Origin: Caballeronia mineralivorans PML1(12)
GTDB lineage: Bacteria; Pseudomonadota; Gammaproteobacteria; Burkholderiales; Burkholderiaceae
Reading direction: 5' to 3'
DNA length: 64,000 nt
NCBI RefSeq assembly: GCF_001028175.1
Contig: NZ_AEJF01000085.1
Location: forward strand, 62,001-126,000
Of this stretch, positions 44,798 through 55,396 are shown piece after piece; position 1 is the first letter of the stretch, and each line of letters starts with the position of its first letter. The translations under genes were made by a program, and so were the position numbers. Under the pieces are notes generated by a model that did no database searches, was not told the DNA's origin, and was given only the letters and a program-made list of their open reading frames with translations.

Positions 44798-46375
44798 TTA
44801 GTTGGGTCCGAGCTCACCATCGCGCAGACGCCACAGGCTTAGCGGATTGTCGTCCTGAAGGGCCAGCGGCAACAATGCCGACGGTAGGTCCTGATAACAC
44901 ACCGGACGCAGGAATCGTTCGATCGCCATCGCACCGACCGATGTCGCGCGGCTATCGGAGGTGGCGGGATACGGACCGCCATGCACCATGGCATACGATA
45001 CTTCAACGCCCGTCGGAAAGCCGTTTGCCAGAATCCGCCCGGCCTTGCGTTCGAGGATGGGCAAGAGGCGGCGTGCCAGCGAAACGTCGTCGCTTTCCAT
45101 TTGCAGCGTCGCCGTCAACTGGCCTTCAATGCGCTTCGAGAGGTCAAGCATCTCATCTTCGCTCCGGCAAATCACGATCAGTGACGTAGGTCCAAAAATC
45201 TCGTCTTCGAGTTGCGGCGTGTCGAGGAATTTCTCGGCGCTGACGGTATAAAGCGCGGGCAACGCGGAACATGACGCATCGGATTCGGCCCCGGTCGCGA
45301 CCCGCTCGACGCCCGACTGAACGCGCCGCGCGATGCCCTCCTCATAGGCCGTAGCGATACCCGGGGTCAGCATCGTCTGAGCGCCTTTCTTTTCGAATGC
45401 GCTCACCGCGTAGTCAATAAACGCTTGCAGATGCGGCCCTTCCAGCGCCAGCACGAGACCTGGATTCGTACAGAACTGGCCGACCCCGAGCGTCACCGAA
45501 TCGACGAAACCATTTGCCAGCGATTCAGCCCGCGCCGCCAACGCGCCCGGCAGCACGAAGAGCGGGTTGATGCTGCTCATCTCGGCGAACACGGGAATCG
45601 GCTCGCGCCTTTTAGCCGCGATCTCTATCAACGCAAGACCGCCCCGCCGAGAGCCCGTGAAGCCCACCGACTTGATCGCGGGATGCGCCACCAGCGCTTC
45701 GCCTATGGCGTTGCCCGCGCCGACTACCAGCGAAAACACGCCTTCAGGCAAACCTGAATCGGCCACTGCTTTTTGAATGGCGCGCCCAACCAGCTCCGAG
45801 GTGCCAAGATGCGCGGGATGCGACTTCACGACCACCGGGCAGCCAGCGGCGAGCGCCGCAGCCGTGTCGCCACCGGCGACCGAAAACGCCAGCGGAAAAT
45901 TGCTGGCGCCAAACACGGCAACCGGTCCAACGGGAATCTTCTGCAAGCGCAAGTCGGGACGCGGCAAGGGCTTGCGTTCGGGCTGCGCTGAATCGAGCGT
46001 GGCGGCAAGCCAGCGGCCCTCACGCACGAGCGACGCGAACAGTTTCAGTTGCCCAACCGTACGGGCACGCTCGCCTTCGAGCCGCGCTTTCGGCAACGCG
46101 GATTCGGCTTGTGCGCGTTCGATCAGCGTACCGCCGAGTCCAACGATGTTCTCCGCAATCGCTTCCAGAAACTGCGCCCGCGTTTCGAGCGGTGCAAGCC
46201 GATAAGTATCGAACGCCTGCTCGGCCAGATCGGCCGCACGGGCAACTTCCTTCGCGCCGCCACCGCCGAAAGCGGGCCGCAGGTCGACGCCGCGCGCCGG
46301 ATCGAAGGCATGCAGCGTGGCATCTTTCCCGCGCACCGCCGTGGCACCGATCAACATTTCTCCGGTGATCTGCAT
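44798..46375 (-). CDS. 2-Oxoglutarate semialdehyde (2,5-dioxopentanoate) dehydrogenase
   Basis: This 525-residue aldehyde dehydrogenase belongs to the ketoglutarate-semialdehyde group, which is longer than classical ALDHs. The catalytic Glu lies in [16 protein letters not shown] and the catalytic Cys in [13 protein letters not shown]. The N-terminal [13 protein letters not shown] segment is also group-specific. It oxidises the last intermediate of the non-phosphorylating pentose/hexarate routes to 2-oxoglutarate. It is the middle gene of a likely unit with hydroxypyruvate isomerase upstream and the lactonase downstream. TTCAGGAGAG precedes ATG. Confidence 0.9.
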   Translation of the reverse strand: MQITGEMLIGATAVRGKDATLHAFDPARGVDLRPAFGGGGAKEVARAADLAEQAFDTYRLAPLETRAQFLEAIAENIVGLGGTLIERAQAESALPKARLEGERARTVGQLKLFASLVREGRWLAATLDSAQPERKPLPRPDLRLQKIPVGPVAVFGASNFPLAFSVAGGDTAAALAAGCPVVVKSHPAHLGTSELVGRAIQKAVADSGLPEGVFSLVVGAGNAIGEALVAHPAIKSVGFTGSRRGGLALIEIAAKRREPIPVFAEMSSINPLFVLPGALAARAESLANGFVDSVTLGVGQFCTNPGLVLALEGPHLQAFIDYAVSAFEKKGAQTMLTPGIATAYEEGIARRVQSGVERVATGAESDASCSALPALYTVSAEKFLDTPQLEDEIFGPTSLIVICRSEDEMLDLSKRIEGQLTATLQMESDDVSLARRLLPILERKAGRILANGFPTGVEVSYAMVHGGPYPATSDSRATSVGAMAIERFLRPVCYQDLPSALLPLALQDDNPLSLWRLRDGELGPN

Positions 46376-46520
46376 GTGAACTCTCCTGAAAGCAGCGCGT
46401 CTCGCAGGCAGCGATCTACGCGGTGAGTGACAAAAACAAACCGGGCTACACGAGGCGCAAAAGACCCCGCTTTTTGCCGTGGACTGCCGTTTCGCATGGA
46501 AAGTTTCAGGCTGGGAGCCC

Positions 46521-47327
46521 TCATGATGCGCGACCGGTATGACGATACGGCGCGATCCATCCCAGGCCGTCGGAGGTGCCCGCGCGCGGCCGGTACTCGC
46601 AGCCGATCCAGCCGCTATAACCCAGAGAATCGATGAGATCGAACAGGTACGGATAATTCACTTCGCCCGTATCGGGCTCGTTCCGGTACGGCACGCCCGC
46701 AATCTGGATATGGCCGATACCCGCATTGCGCCGTTTCATGTCGCGGCGAAGCTTGACGGCGAGATCGCCTTCCACGATCTGGCAGTGGTAACAATCGAAC
46801 TGGACTTGCAGGTTTGGCGCGCCGATCTCTTCGCAGATAGCTTGCGCCTCATCCTGCCGGTTTAGAAAGAAACCGGGCATATCGCGCGTATTGATCGGTT
46901 CGATCACAATGGTGACGCGCGCCGCCCGCGCCATGCTCGCGGCCAGCGCGAGATTCTTCATATACACGTCGCGATGCAGTTCACGCGATTGCTGCGGTCC
47001 GATCAATCCCGCCATCACATGCAACCGGTCGTTGCCCAGCGCCGCGGCATAGTCGAGCGCAATCTCGATACTGCGCCTGAACTCTTCCTCGCGTCCCGGC
47101 AGCGAAGCGAGACCGCGTTCGCCACCGGTCCAGTCGCCCGGCGGCGCGTTGAAGAGCACCTGCTTCAAGCCGTTATCCACTAGCTGGGCCTTGATCTCGG
47201 GCGGCGGAAATTCATAGGGAAACAGGAATTCGACCGCCCTAAAACCGTCACGCGCCGCCGCGCCGAAACGATCGAGGAACGCGTGCTCGTTGTACATCAT
47301 CGTGAGGTTGGCGGCGAAGCGGGGCAT
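46521..47327 (-). CDS. Hydroxypyruvate isomerase-like (Hyi/OtnI) protein
   Basis: This 268-residue TIM-barrel enzyme has [17 protein letters not shown] at the start, the metal ligands in [29 protein letters not shown] and [18 protein letters not shown], and [10 protein letters not shown] at the end. This fits hydroxypyruvate or 2-oxo-tetronate isomerase. It would link C3-C4 sugar acids to glycerate metabolism. GGAGG is ideally placed before ATG. It is 145 bp upstream of the dehydrogenase gene on the same strand. Confidence 0.88.
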   Translation of the reverse strand: MPRFAANLTMMYNEHAFLDRFGAAARDGFRAVEFLFPYEFPPPEIKAQLVDNGLKQVLFNAPPGDWTGGERGLASLPGREEEFRRSIEIALDYAAALGNDRLHVMAGLIGPQQSRELHRDVYMKNLALAASMARAARVTIVIEPINTRDMPGFFLNRQDEAQAICEEIGAPNLQVQFDCYHCQIVEGDLAVKLRRDMKRRNAGIGHIQIAGVPYRNEPDTGEVNYPYLFDLIDSLGYSGWIGCEYRPRAGTSDGLGWIAPYRHTGRAS

Positions 47328-47524
47328 GGTGAACCTCCTGCTGGTCAGGGCAATGCCCAGACGCTGTCACTCAGGCGGATGAGGTCGCGGGTGGACATCG
47401 CCGGAGCGGTGCGCAAGACCGGGTGCGCAACTCTCGCGCCCGGTTGTCGCGCTGCCCGTTGCCCCCTTTCAAAACGATGATATTCGCGGACCCAGCGCCC
47501 GGGAATGATCGGTAAAAACCCTCG

Positions 47525-47863
47525 TCACGGCGAGACGGGATGGTCGATCAGCGCGAAGGCATTGCGAATTTCCGATATATTTTTCGGGCGCACGACCCGC
47601 GCGAGTTCGACGCCGTTGTCCAGGAAGATCAGCGTGGGCCAGAGTTTGATCCGGAAAGACCGGCCTAGCGGCCGGCCGCTGCCGTCCTCGATCTTCAGAT
47701 GCCTGACGTCCGCGTGATCCTGGAAAACCTCCGCAATCAGCGGCTGTGCAGCGCGGCAATAGCCGCACCAGGAGGTGCCGAACTCGATCACGGTCGGTCC
47801 CTGCAATGCATCGATATCCGCACGCGGCGGCGCCGTCCGTGCGAATTCCGTGGTCATCGGCAT
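47525..47863 (-). CDS. Thioredoxin-fold protein
   Basis: This 112-residue cytoplasmic thioredoxin-like protein has the redox motif WCGYC in a FGTSWCGYCRAAQPL context and the cis-proline in KLWPTLIFLDNG. The CGYC dipeptide differs from the CGPC of general thioredoxin. AGGAG precedes ATG 47863. Transcription may continue from the ChrA pair upstream, but the gap of 126 bp leaves this open. Confidence 0.9.
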   Translation of the reverse strand: MPMTTEFARTAPPRADIDALQGPTVIEFGTSWCGYCRAAQPLIAEVFQDHADVRHLKIEDGSGRPLGRSFRIKLWPTLIFLDNGVELARVVRPKNISEIRNAFALIDHPVSP

Positions 47864-47989
47864 TAGCTTTTTCTCCTCGAAGCGGAATTCCAGCCATTCT
47901 ATTCAGCAACGGCCTGACGCGCTTGACGTGACCTTTGCACGATCGTGGCGAACCGGCAAGCGTCTTGCGTGCAGAAGACTCAGCGTTGC

Positions 47990-48520
47990 CTAGAACTGCC
48001 CGAACCCTGTCAGCCCGATCAGGCTGCCCGCGGCCAGCAACCATAGCGGATGCAGCTTCGTCTTGAACGACAGCCACGCAATAACCGCCGTGATGGCCGT
48101 GAGTACCCATTGGGTGTCCGACGCTTCGGCAATCAACGCCGCGCTCGCCGCGACCAGGCCTGCTGTCATCGGGACGAGGCCGAGTTGGACAAATCGTCGC
48201 CACGGATGCGCCTTGAAGCGCTCCCAGGCGTGCGTCGCGGCAACGGTCACAACCGACGACGGACCGAACTTTGCAATGGACGTCACGATCACGCCCGGCC
48301 AACCGGCCACGTGCCAGCCGACCAGCGTCACGATCATCATGTTCGGTCCGGGCGCCGCTTGCGCTAACGCGAACAACGCGGAGAAATCCGCCTTCGACAT
48401 CCACTGATGGACCTCGACCACCTGCCGCTGCATCTCGGGCAGGATAGTATTGCCGCCACCGAATGCGAGCAGCGAAAGCTGGCTGAAAATGGCTGCAAGC
48501 GAAACGAGATCATGATTCAT
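47990..48520 (-). CDS. ChrA-family chromate transporter, short chain (second half)
   Basis: This 176-residue membrane protein is a half-size CHR domain: LSLLAFGGGNTILPEMQRQV near residue 18, then AAPGPNMMIVTLVGWHVAGWPG. ATG 48520 is chosen because the upstream in-frame extension is coding sequence of the partner gene in another frame. It lies 5 bp after its partner. Short-chain ChrA proteins work as heterodimeric pairs; chromate or sulfate-like oxyanion export is the family function. Confidence 0.88.
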   Translation of the reverse strand: MNHDLVSLAAIFSQLSLLAFGGGNTILPEMQRQVVEVHQWMSKADFSALFALAQAAPGPNMMIVTLVGWHVAGWPGVIVTSIAKFGPSSVVTVAATHAWERFKAHPWRRFVQLGLVPMTAGLVAASAALIAEASDTQWVLTAITAVIAWLSFKTKLHPLWLLAAGSLIGLTGFGQF

Positions 48521-48525
48521 CGCAC

Positions 48526-49098
48526 TCACCGCTGCACCTCCCGGTTCACCTTCGACGCGATGAAAATCGACACCGGCGTGAGCACGAGCATGACCGGCAA
48601 CAAGGGCAGGCGCAGCAGCGCGATCGCGACGAACGCCAGCGCTGCGATGAGCGCCATCCACAGTTTGCGACGCAGGGGCCACGCCACTTTGATCGCCATC
48701 GACACCAGCAAACCTGCCGCAGCAGCAGCCAGTCCCGCGAATAAATGACGGATGTGCGGGTCCTGGTGAGTGCGCTGATACAGCACCCCGAGTCCGATCA
48801 CGATCAGCGAAGGCCCGCCGATCAGCCCGAGCAAACCAGCCAGCGCGCCCGCTAGGCCGCGAAATTTCATGCCGACCGCAACCGAGAGGTTGATCACGTT
48901 GCCGCCCGGCAGAAACTGGCACAGGCCGAGCAGATCGGTGAATTCGTCGGGGCTGAGCCACTTGCGCCGCTCGACGAGCTCGCGCCGTGCGAGCGGCAGC
49001 GCGCCGCCGAACGCAGTCAGTCCGAGCGTCAGGAAACCGATGAAAATTTCCGCGACAGTGGGCGGAGCGAGCGGCTCTTGCAAGACATGTTCATGCAT
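48526..49098 (-). CDS. ChrA-family chromate transporter, short chain (first half)
   Basis: This 190-residue half-size CHR-domain protein has LTLGLTAFGGALPLARRELV and LCQFLPGGNVINLSVAVGMKFRG, the two landmarks of the family, and about five to six helices. It is first of the pair. No ChrB or other chromate-resistance gene is nearby, so the natural substrate is uncertain. Confidence 0.88.
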   Translation of the reverse strand: MHEHVLQEPLAPPTVAEIFIGFLTLGLTAFGGALPLARRELVERRKWLSPDEFTDLLGLCQFLPGGNVINLSVAVGMKFRGLAGALAGLLGLIGGPSLIVIGLGVLYQRTHQDPHIRHLFAGLAAAAAGLLVSMAIKVAWPLRRKLWMALIAALAFVAIALLRLPLLPVMLVLTPVSIFIASKVNREVQR

Positions 49099-49244
49099 GG
49101 TTCGGCGAACGTTGCTTTTGGAAAGCGCAAAGCGTAACGCTTTATGGCTGCTGCTTCAAAGCATTGAACCTGGCATGGGGATTCTTTTAAGCGACGAGAT
49201 GCTATGCCGGCATCCATCCCGTCGTCATCATCGCCGGTTTCGTC

Positions 49245-50192
49245 TTACGAAGCCTTCACGCCGCCACGTTCGCGACGCGATTCGTAAGCTTTCAAATGCG
49301 TGTAGGCCGTCGAGAGGATCGGCGTTTCTACCGCGCCTTGTGCGCCTTTGGCACGCGCGATCAGATCGCCCACGACATGGTCCGCTTCGATCCGCGCGCC
49401 GTTTTCCAGATCGCGCAGCATAGACGCGGTGATCGTGGAGCCGGTCTCGGTGAACATCGCGCGGGCGCGCGCGACGGCCGCTTCTCCCGGCGTAAAACCG
49501 TTTGCCGCTGCGATTGCGCGGGTTTCATCGAAGAGATCGAGAATCAGTCTCTGTCCGCCCGGTGCCGCGATGATGTCGCCGACCGGCGCACGCATCAGGC
49601 ACGTGCCGGCCGCGAGCGTCGCGAGGAACACCCACTTTTCCCACATCGACTGGATGATGTCGGGACTGGCGACGGCATCGAAATTCGCGCCCGACAACTG
49701 CGCCGAGATGGCTTCGATGCGCGCCGGGATGCCGCCGGCACGCTCGCCGAACGCCATGGAATGCACGTTGTTCAAGTGAACGACCGTGCCGTCCGCGTCC
49801 AGCGTCACGGCTGCGATGCACTGCCCGCCGAGCACGCGGTCCGCGCCGAATTGCGCTTCGAGCACGTCCAGGTGATGCATGCCGTTGAGCATCGGCAGGA
49901 TGGCGGTGTTGGGTCCGACCGACGTTTTTATCGACTCGATTGCGCCGTCAAGATCGTAAGCCTTGCAACTGAGCAGGATCAGGTCAAACGGCTCGCGCAC
50001 GTCTTTCGCCAGTACGACGGGCGATTTTGCTATCGACAGATCGCCGTTCGGGCTGCGTATGTTGAGGCCCGTTTGCGCCAGTTGCGCGGCACGCCGTTCA
50101 CGCACGAGAAACGTCACGTCGCGGCCGGCGTCGAGTAACCGCCCGCCGAAGTAGCCGCCTATCGCACCTGCACCCACCACCAGAATCCGCAT
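49245..50192 (-). CDS. 2-Dehydropantoate 2-reductase family protein
   Basis: This 315-residue NADPH-dependent reductase has the N-terminal Rossmann motif VVGAGAIGGYFGGRL, the catalytic lysine region LLSCKAYDLDGAI, and the C-terminal helical domain with LENGARIEADHVVGDLI (substrate-binding Asn/Ser/Glu area). It reduces ketopantoate or a related 2-keto acid. Pantothenate genes are absent from the neighbourhood, and bacteria often carry several PanE paralogues, so a different keto acid is possible. AAGGAG precedes ATG. Confidence 0.85.
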   Translation of the reverse strand: MRILVVGAGAIGGYFGGRLLDAGRDVTFLVRERRAAQLAQTGLNIRSPNGDLSIAKSPVVLAKDVREPFDLILLSCKAYDLDGAIESIKTSVGPNTAILPMLNGMHHLDVLEAQFGADRVLGGQCIAAVTLDADGTVVHLNNVHSMAFGERAGGIPARIEAISAQLSGANFDAVASPDIIQSMWEKWVFLATLAAGTCLMRAPVGDIIAAPGGQRLILDLFDETRAIAAANGFTPGEAAVARARAMFTETGSTITASMLRDLENGARIEADHVVGDLIARAKGAQGAVETPILSTAYTHLKAYESRRERGGVKAS

Positions 50193-50272
50193 GTCCTGCT
50201 CCTTGCATTTAGTCTGATAAGAACACCCGGCGCGAGTAGCGCCGGCGCCGCCTTGTTTAAGCCTGCCTTGAT

Positions 50273-50620
50273 TTACGCTTGCCAGACGCCGTACCCGGCT
50301 TCTCGCAAGCCGATTGCCAATTCCACTTCCATCTCCCGCGCGCCTTCGTACGGCATCGGGTTATACAGTTCGTAGAGCCGCGGCAACAGGCGCAGCCCGA
50401 ATTCCCGCGCATACCGGTTCGACTGGATGCCGGCCTTGTGTTTGTCGAAACGAACGTCCGGATCGATGCCCGTCATGCCCACGTACACGAACGGCATGCC
50501 CAGCACGTAATCCGGATTCGCGCGCCGGAAACGCGCTTCGTTCCAGACCGTATCGGCGAGTTCGATCACGTAGACGTGGTAATGGTGGGACTTTGGGTGA
50601 GTCTTCTTCCGAAGCGCCAT
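50273..50620 (-). CDS. GIY-YIG-like small protein
   Basis: This 115-residue protein begins with a basic stretch and then HYHVYVIELAD and PFVYVGMTG about 37 residues later, which correspond to the two strands of the GIY-YIG nuclease fold with VYV/VYVG in place of GIY/YIG. A positively charged segment (VRFDKHKAG) follows at the usual arginine position, and a glutamate (EMEVELAIGL) lies near the C-terminus. It may be a minimal nuclease or an inactive derivative. Confidence 0.65.
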   Translation of the reverse strand: MALRKKTHPKSHHYHVYVIELADTVWNEARFRRANPDYVLGMPFVYVGMTGIDPDVRFDKHKAGIQSNRYAREFGLRLLPRLYELYNPMPYEGAREMEVELAIGLREAGYGVWQA

Positions 50621-50987
50621 GCGGTTGCCCTGTTTTTTCTCCTGGTCGAAGCGAGTCGCGCCACGCCTGAAACGGGCTGCGGACGCTCATTCTAGACCGG
50701 CGCCGAATGTGCTGCCCGCGCGCTGCCCGGTCGTGCGCAAGCGCGCGATGTCTGCCAGCCCCGTGTCAAAGTGGTAATCTCGCTCCGTCTGCGCGTTCCG
50801 CGCGGCGTTCACGCGAGGAAGCCAGCCGGGCCGCGGAAACGCGTGTTTTCCGTGCGGCTTTTGCCAGCGTTTCCTCGCGCGAAAGCCTGTCTGGAACGCC
50901 GTCGCGGGCACCGCCCCAATTGACAAATCGCATCCGTCGCGTGTGCTGCCACGAGCCCGCCCGCGCTTCGGTCATTCGGAGAGAAAC

Positions 50988-52394
50988 ATGAGCAAACAAG
51001 CAATCGGCGTTGTCGGCCTCGCCGTCATGGGACGCAACCTGGCGTTGAACATCGAGAGCCGCGGGCATGCGGTTTCCGTGTACAACCGCAGCCGCGAGAA
51101 AACCGACGACCTGATGGCCGAGCATCCCGACAAGAAGCTTGTGCCTTCGTACACGCTGGAAGAATTCGTCGAATCTCTCGAAAAACCGCGCCGCATCCTG
51201 CTGATGGTGAAGGCCGGCCAGGGCACCGACGCCACCATCGACTCGCTGCGTCCGCTGCTCGACAAGGGCGACATCCTGATCGACGGCGGCAACACCCATT
51301 TCACCGATACCATCCGCCGCAACACCGACCTCGCGAAGTCGGGGCTGCACTTCATCGGCACGGGTGTGTCGGGTGGTGAAGAAGGCGCGTTGAAAGGTCC
51401 GTCGATCATGCCGGGCGGCCAGAAGGAAGCGTACGACCTGGTAGCCCCGATCCTCACCGAGATCGCCGCGAAAGCGCCGGATGGCGAGCCGTGCGTGGCG
51501 TACATGGGCCCGGATGGCGCGGGACATTACGTGAAGATGGTGCACAACGGGATCGAGTACGGCGACATGCAGTTGATCGCCGAAAGCTACGACGTGCTGA
51601 AGCGCGTGGCAGGCTTGACGAATGAAGAGCTGGGAAAAGTTTATGTCGAGTGGAACAAGGGTGAACTGGATAGTTACCTGATCGAGATCACCTCGAAGAT
51701 TTTCTCGAAGAAGGACGAGGAAACGGGCAAGTATCTCGTTGATGTGATTCTCGACCGCGCCGCGCAAAAAGGCACGGGCAAGTGGACGAGCCAGAACGCG
51801 CTTGATCTCGGCGCACCGCTGCCGCTGATTACGGAAGCCGTGTTTGCGCGCGTGCTGTCTTCGCTCAAGGATCAGCGCGTTGAGGCGAGCAAGCAGTTGA
51901 CGGGACCTTCGCCGAAGTTCGATGGTGACCGCGATGCGTTCGTGGAAGCCGTGCGACGTGCGTTGTTCCTGAGCAAGATTGTTTCGTATGCACAAGGGTT
52001 TGCGCAGTTGCGCGCGGCGTCGGAGGAGTACAAGTGGGATCTGCAGTATGGGCAGATCGCGAAGATCTTCCGGGCGGGTTGCATCATTCGTGCGGGCTTT
52101 TTGCAGAAGATCACGGACGCGTATAAGACCAACGCCGACTTGCATAACTTGCTGCTCGATCCGTATTTCAGCGACATCGCGACGAAGTATCAGGGCGCGT
52201 TGCGGGATGTGGTCGTGGCGGCGGTGAAGGCAGGTGTGCCGGTGCCGGCGTTCTCGTCGGCGGTGGCTTATTACGATAGTTACCGGTCGGAAACGCTGCC
52301 GGCTAATCTGGTGCAGGCGCAGCGCGATTTCTTCGGTGCGCATACGTTCGAACGCGTGGACAAGAAGGGAAGTTTCCACGCGGATTGGTCGTAA
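50988..52394 (+). CDS. gnd: 6-Phosphogluconate dehydrogenase (decarboxylating)
   Basis: This 468-residue enzyme converts 6-phosphogluconate to ribulose 5-phosphate with NADP+. It has [20 protein letters not shown] at the N-terminus, the NADP-specific [10 protein letters not shown], substrate motif [17 protein letters not shown], catalytic Lys/Glu in [16 protein letters not shown], and the C-terminal AYYDSYR. Full length of the classic dimeric type. CGGAGAG precedes ATG 50988. No supported gene lies in the 366 bp upstream, which is GC-rich. Terminator at 52.43 kb. Confidence 0.96.
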   Translation: MSKQAIGVVGLAVMGRNLALNIESRGHAVSVYNRSREKTDDLMAEHPDKKLVPSYTLEEFVESLEKPRRILLMVKAGQGTDATIDSLRPLLDKGDILIDGGNTHFTDTIRRNTDLAKSGLHFIGTGVSGGEEGALKGPSIMPGGQKEAYDLVAPILTEIAAKAPDGEPCVAYMGPDGAGHYVKMVHNGIEYGDMQLIAESYDVLKRVAGLTNEELGKVYVEWNKGELDSYLIEITSKIFSKKDEETGKYLVDVILDRAAQKGTGKWTSQNALDLGAPLPLITEAVFARVLSSLKDQRVEASKQLTGPSPKFDGDRDAFVEAVRRALFLSKIVSYAQGFAQLRAASEEYKWDLQYGQIAKIFRAGCIIRAGFLQKITDAYKTNADLHNLLLDPYFSDIATKYQGALRDVVVAAVKAGVPVPAFSSAVAYYDSYRSETLPANLVQAQRDFFGAHTFERVDKKGSFHADWS

Positions 52395-52430
52395 GTCGCT
52401 GAGAGGCGAGCGGTGTTTTAGGTAGTTTGC

Positions 52431-52459
52431 GCCGACGCTTTAGCGTCGGCGTTTTCATT
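52431..52459 (+). terminator. Intrinsic terminator of gnd
   Basis: GCCGACGCT and AGCGTCGGC form a 9-bp stem around TT, followed by GTTTTCATTTT. Confidence 0.85.
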
Positions 52460-52570
52460 TTCCTTGAGTCGAATTATCAAATTTTGTCGCGGCGAATTTT
52501 TCCACAAGTCGAATAACCGTCTTTGCCACTATCCTTTCCTGTCGATGGACAACAGAATCGCGGGAAGACC

Positions 52571-53140
52571 ATGGCAACAACGCTGTCAGCATTAAATCGG
52601 GAATCGGAGTTGAGCTACGCTTACCTCCATGCCATTGCATCCCATGCGGGCGTCAACTGCAAGACGAGCAACCGACACGACGACAATGCCGGGATCGATG
52701 CCGTGCTCACCGGTTGGGAGCCGTTTCCGAATGGCGGCTGCCTGACCGAAGTCGACGTCAAGGTCCAGTTGAAGGCAAGCGTCAAGACACCGTTCGACGA
52801 CGGCGAATCACTGTCCTATTTCCTGTTCGGGACCCAGCAATACGACGATTTGCGCCGTGTAACGCACGCGTCGCCGCAGATACTGGCCGTGTTGTTCCTG
52901 CCGCCGAAAGCGGAAGACTGGCTAACACACTCACAGGAGCAGCTCGTGCTGCGAAAATGCGCGTACTGGGTCAGTCTGCGCGGCGCTCCACCAACCAACA
53001 ACCACGCAGGCGTCACGGTAAGAATTCCAAAGAACCAAGTGTTCGACGGAGCGGGTCTCATGCAACTCATGGCGAGCATCTCGCGCCACGAAATTCCTGC
53101 TTATCGAGCGCTTGCTCATCGGGTTCCTCATGGCGCTTAA
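52571..53140 (+). CDS. DUF4365-type protein
   Basis: This 189-residue protein has SELSYAYLHAIASHAGVNCK and then DNAGIDAVLTGW followed by VDVKVQLKAS. The spaced Asp and Q-x-K pattern resembles the PD-(D/E)xK-like DUF4365 domain, often found in accessory or defence loci. It overlaps the next gene by 11 bp (ATGGCGCTTAA), which suggests a coupled pair. No mobility gene is adjacent. Nuclease activity is inferred from fold only. Confidence 0.75.
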   Translation: MATTLSALNRESELSYAYLHAIASHAGVNCKTSNRHDDNAGIDAVLTGWEPFPNGGCLTEVDVKVQLKASVKTPFDDGESLSYFLFGTQQYDDLRRVTHASPQILAVLFLPPKAEDWLTHSQEQLVLRKCAYWVSLRGAPPTNNHAGVTVRIPKNQVFDGAGLMQLMASISRHEIPAYRALAHRVPHGA

Positions 53141-54259
53141 AGGCTTGTCACCGGCTAGCCTGCGTGACTTCGTGAAATCGCTGGGCTGGCAGTCGCTGCC
53201 CGATGGCACTGTGGACGGTCTTTAGGTCCTGCAGCACGCGGCCTTGCCGCGGCGGCAGATCGTCATTCCCATGGATCAAGATGCGCCAGACTACGCCGAG
53301 GCGTGTGAGCTCGCCTTGTCCAAGCTCGCAGACCTGCAGGGTATGAAGCTGGCCGATCTGATTCAACTCGCTGCCATCTCGCGCGACGACTCCATGTACT
53401 ATCGCGTGACGAGCTGCGGCTCTGTGGATGACGGCCTGCCATTGTCGTTTGCCGCTTCGTTGCTGCTAGGCGCGGAGCAGGTCCTGCTCGCTTCGGCATG
53501 TACTGTATTGCGTCCGCAGACCCATCATCCGCGTCTGCACAGGGGGAAGCCACGCAGCTTGCAGGCCATGCGCGGTTCGGGCATACCGAGCGAGGCAGCT
53601 TCGTGGTCCGCGTGTCGTGTCCCGTCGACGCTATGGAAACGCCTTCCGCACTCACCCATATGAACGAGTCGTTCGTTCGCATGACCATGCTAACCGCCAG
53701 AAATGGCGTGCGCCAACTCGTTGATGCCATTGAATCGGACACGCTAACCAGCTTTGTAGACTCGCAAAAGCTGGCGGATTCGCCTATCGTTTCGTCAAAT
53801 CTTTGCGAAGCGCTCACCCGTCTTCACAATGACGACATGCGCAACAACATCGATATGTCGTTTCGGTGGGCAACAACTGTGGCGTTACCGCAGAACGTCG
53901 CGGCCGGTGAGAACATCAGGATTCAAAGCGATTACTTCGGGCGGATCGACGAAGTGCGCCGCGAATTACGTGCGGTCGAGCGTGACCGCGACGACGTATT
54001 CATCGGAACGGTCGAGCATCTGAACGGGGAATTCGATATTGAAGGAAATCGGGCCGGCGAGGTAGTCGTGGCGCTGCTCTTGCGCGACGACGAGACCATC
54101 AAGGCACGCGTCGTACCCGATCAGGAACAGTATGCGAGAGCAGTTGCCACCCACCTTGACGATCGCACCTTCGTTCGGATCGCGGGGCGCCTGCGTCCAG
54201 GTCGCCAACCGCGTACGCTGATCGACGTGACGAGCTTTAGCCTGATCGGTCCCAGTTAG
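53130..54259 (+). pseudogene. Broken partner gene of DUF4365 protein (nonsense plus frameshift)
   Basis: Starting at ATG 53130, the frame is interrupted by TAG at 53223 after DGTVDGL, yet continues in the same frame with RRQIVIPMDQDAPDYAEACE. Near 53539-53543 (a run of five G) the coding sense moves to another frame: HHPRLHR is followed there by GEATQLAGHARFGHTERGSF and the rest to 54259. One missing G restores a single protein of about 376 residues. The second half is helical, then ends with a beta-rich domain (DDVFIGTVEHLNGEFDIEGN to RTLIDVTSFSLIG). I do not recognise the family. Confidence 0.8.
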
Positions 54260-54297
54260 CCCAGCTCGCCCGTGAAACAAACTATATGGGCGATCGT

Positions 54298-55353
54298 TTA
54301 ACGGTCTATCCCCAACAGCTCCCGTATCTCCTCACCGTTCGCGCTGCTGCCAGCGAAATCATCGAAGGCGCGATCCGCCACGCGAATAATATGCTCGCGG
54401 ATATACGCCGCTCCTTCCCGCGCGCCATCCTCAGGATGCTTCAACGCACATTCCCATTCAAGCACTGCCCAGCCTGGAAAGTCGTATTGCGCCATCTTCG
54501 AGAAGATCGCGCCAAAGTCGATCTGCCCGTCGCCAAGCGATCGGAACCGCCCCGCCCGATCCACCCAGCCGGAATAACCGCCGTACGCGCCTTGTCGGCC
54601 GTTGGGGCGAAACTCCGCGTCCTTCACATGGAAGGCCTTGATGCGCTCATGATAGATATCGATGAACTGAAGGTAGTCCAGTTGCTGCAGCATGAAGTGA
54701 CTGGGGTCGAAGAGAATGTTTGCGCGCGGATGATTGTCCACTGCGGCGAGAAAACGATCAAACGTCACGCCGTCATGCAAATCTTCACCGGGATGCAACT
54801 CATAGCAAACATCCACGCCAGCCTGGTCGAAGGCATCCAGCAGCGGACGCCAGCGCCGCGCCAGCTCATCGAACGCAGCTTCCACCAGACCTTGCGGCCG
54901 CTGCGGCCAAGGATACAAATAAGGCCACGCCAGCGCGCCTGAGAACGTCACATGCGCGCGCAACCCCAAGCGCTTCGACGCCACCGCCGCGAACCCGACC
55001 TGCTCGATCGCCCAAGCCGTGCGCGCCTTGGGATCGCCGCGAACGTGCGCTGCGGCGAAGCCGTCGAAGAGCGTGTCGTAAGCGGGATGAACCGCGACGA
55101 GTTGCCCCTGCAAATGCGTCGATAACTCCGTGATGCACACGCCAGCGTCATCCACTACACGACGCAGATCGTTGCAATAGGCATCGCTCTTCGCAGCTTG
55201 CTCGAGGTCGATCAGCCGCGGATCGCACGGCACCTGAATGCCTTCGTAACCCAGTCCCTTCGCCCAACCCGCGAGATGCGCGAGATTGTCGAAGGGCAAC
55301 GTGTCGCCGAGAAACTGCGCCAGGAAAATGGCCGGGCCTTTGATGGTTTTCAT
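54298..55353 (-). CDS. Sugar phosphate isomerase/epimerase family protein (AP endonuclease 2 fold)
   Basis: This 351-residue TIM-barrel protein has metal-site segments in VCYELHPGEDLHDG, NILFDPSHFMLQQLD, FHVKDAEFRPNGRQG and AVLEWECALKHPEDG, all typical of the xylose-isomerase-like superfamily. It closes the sugar ABC operon, 43 bp after the binding-protein gene, and so probably handles the imported sugar or polyol. ATG 55353 gives MKTIKGPAIFLAQFLG, a normal start; the longer frame is not supported. Confidence 0.87.
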   Translation of the reverse strand: MKTIKGPAIFLAQFLGDTLPFDNLAHLAGWAKGLGYEGIQVPCDPRLIDLEQAAKSDAYCNDLRRVVDDAGVCITELSTHLQGQLVAVHPAYDTLFDGFAAAHVRGDPKARTAWAIEQVGFAAVASKRLGLRAHVTFSGALAWPYLYPWPQRPQGLVEAAFDELARRWRPLLDAFDQAGVDVCYELHPGEDLHDGVTFDRFLAAVDNHPRANILFDPSHFMLQQLDYLQFIDIYHERIKAFHVKDAEFRPNGRQGAYGGYSGWVDRAGRFRSLGDGQIDFGAIFSKMAQYDFPGWAVLEWECALKHPEDGAREGAAYIREHIIRVADRAFDDFAGSSANGEEIRELLGIDR

Positions 55354-55396
55354 GAGCGTCGATCCGCAAACATATCTGTCTTCAAGCGCCAAGAAC

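Noticed and set aside
47469..48404. 311-codon minus-strand open frame
   Set aside because: Overlaps the thioredoxin and ChrA genes in another frame; both real genes have clear motifs and ribosome sites.
50766..52379. 537-codon minus-strand open frame
   Set aside because: Antisense to gnd, whose motifs are complete; Arg-rich shadow.
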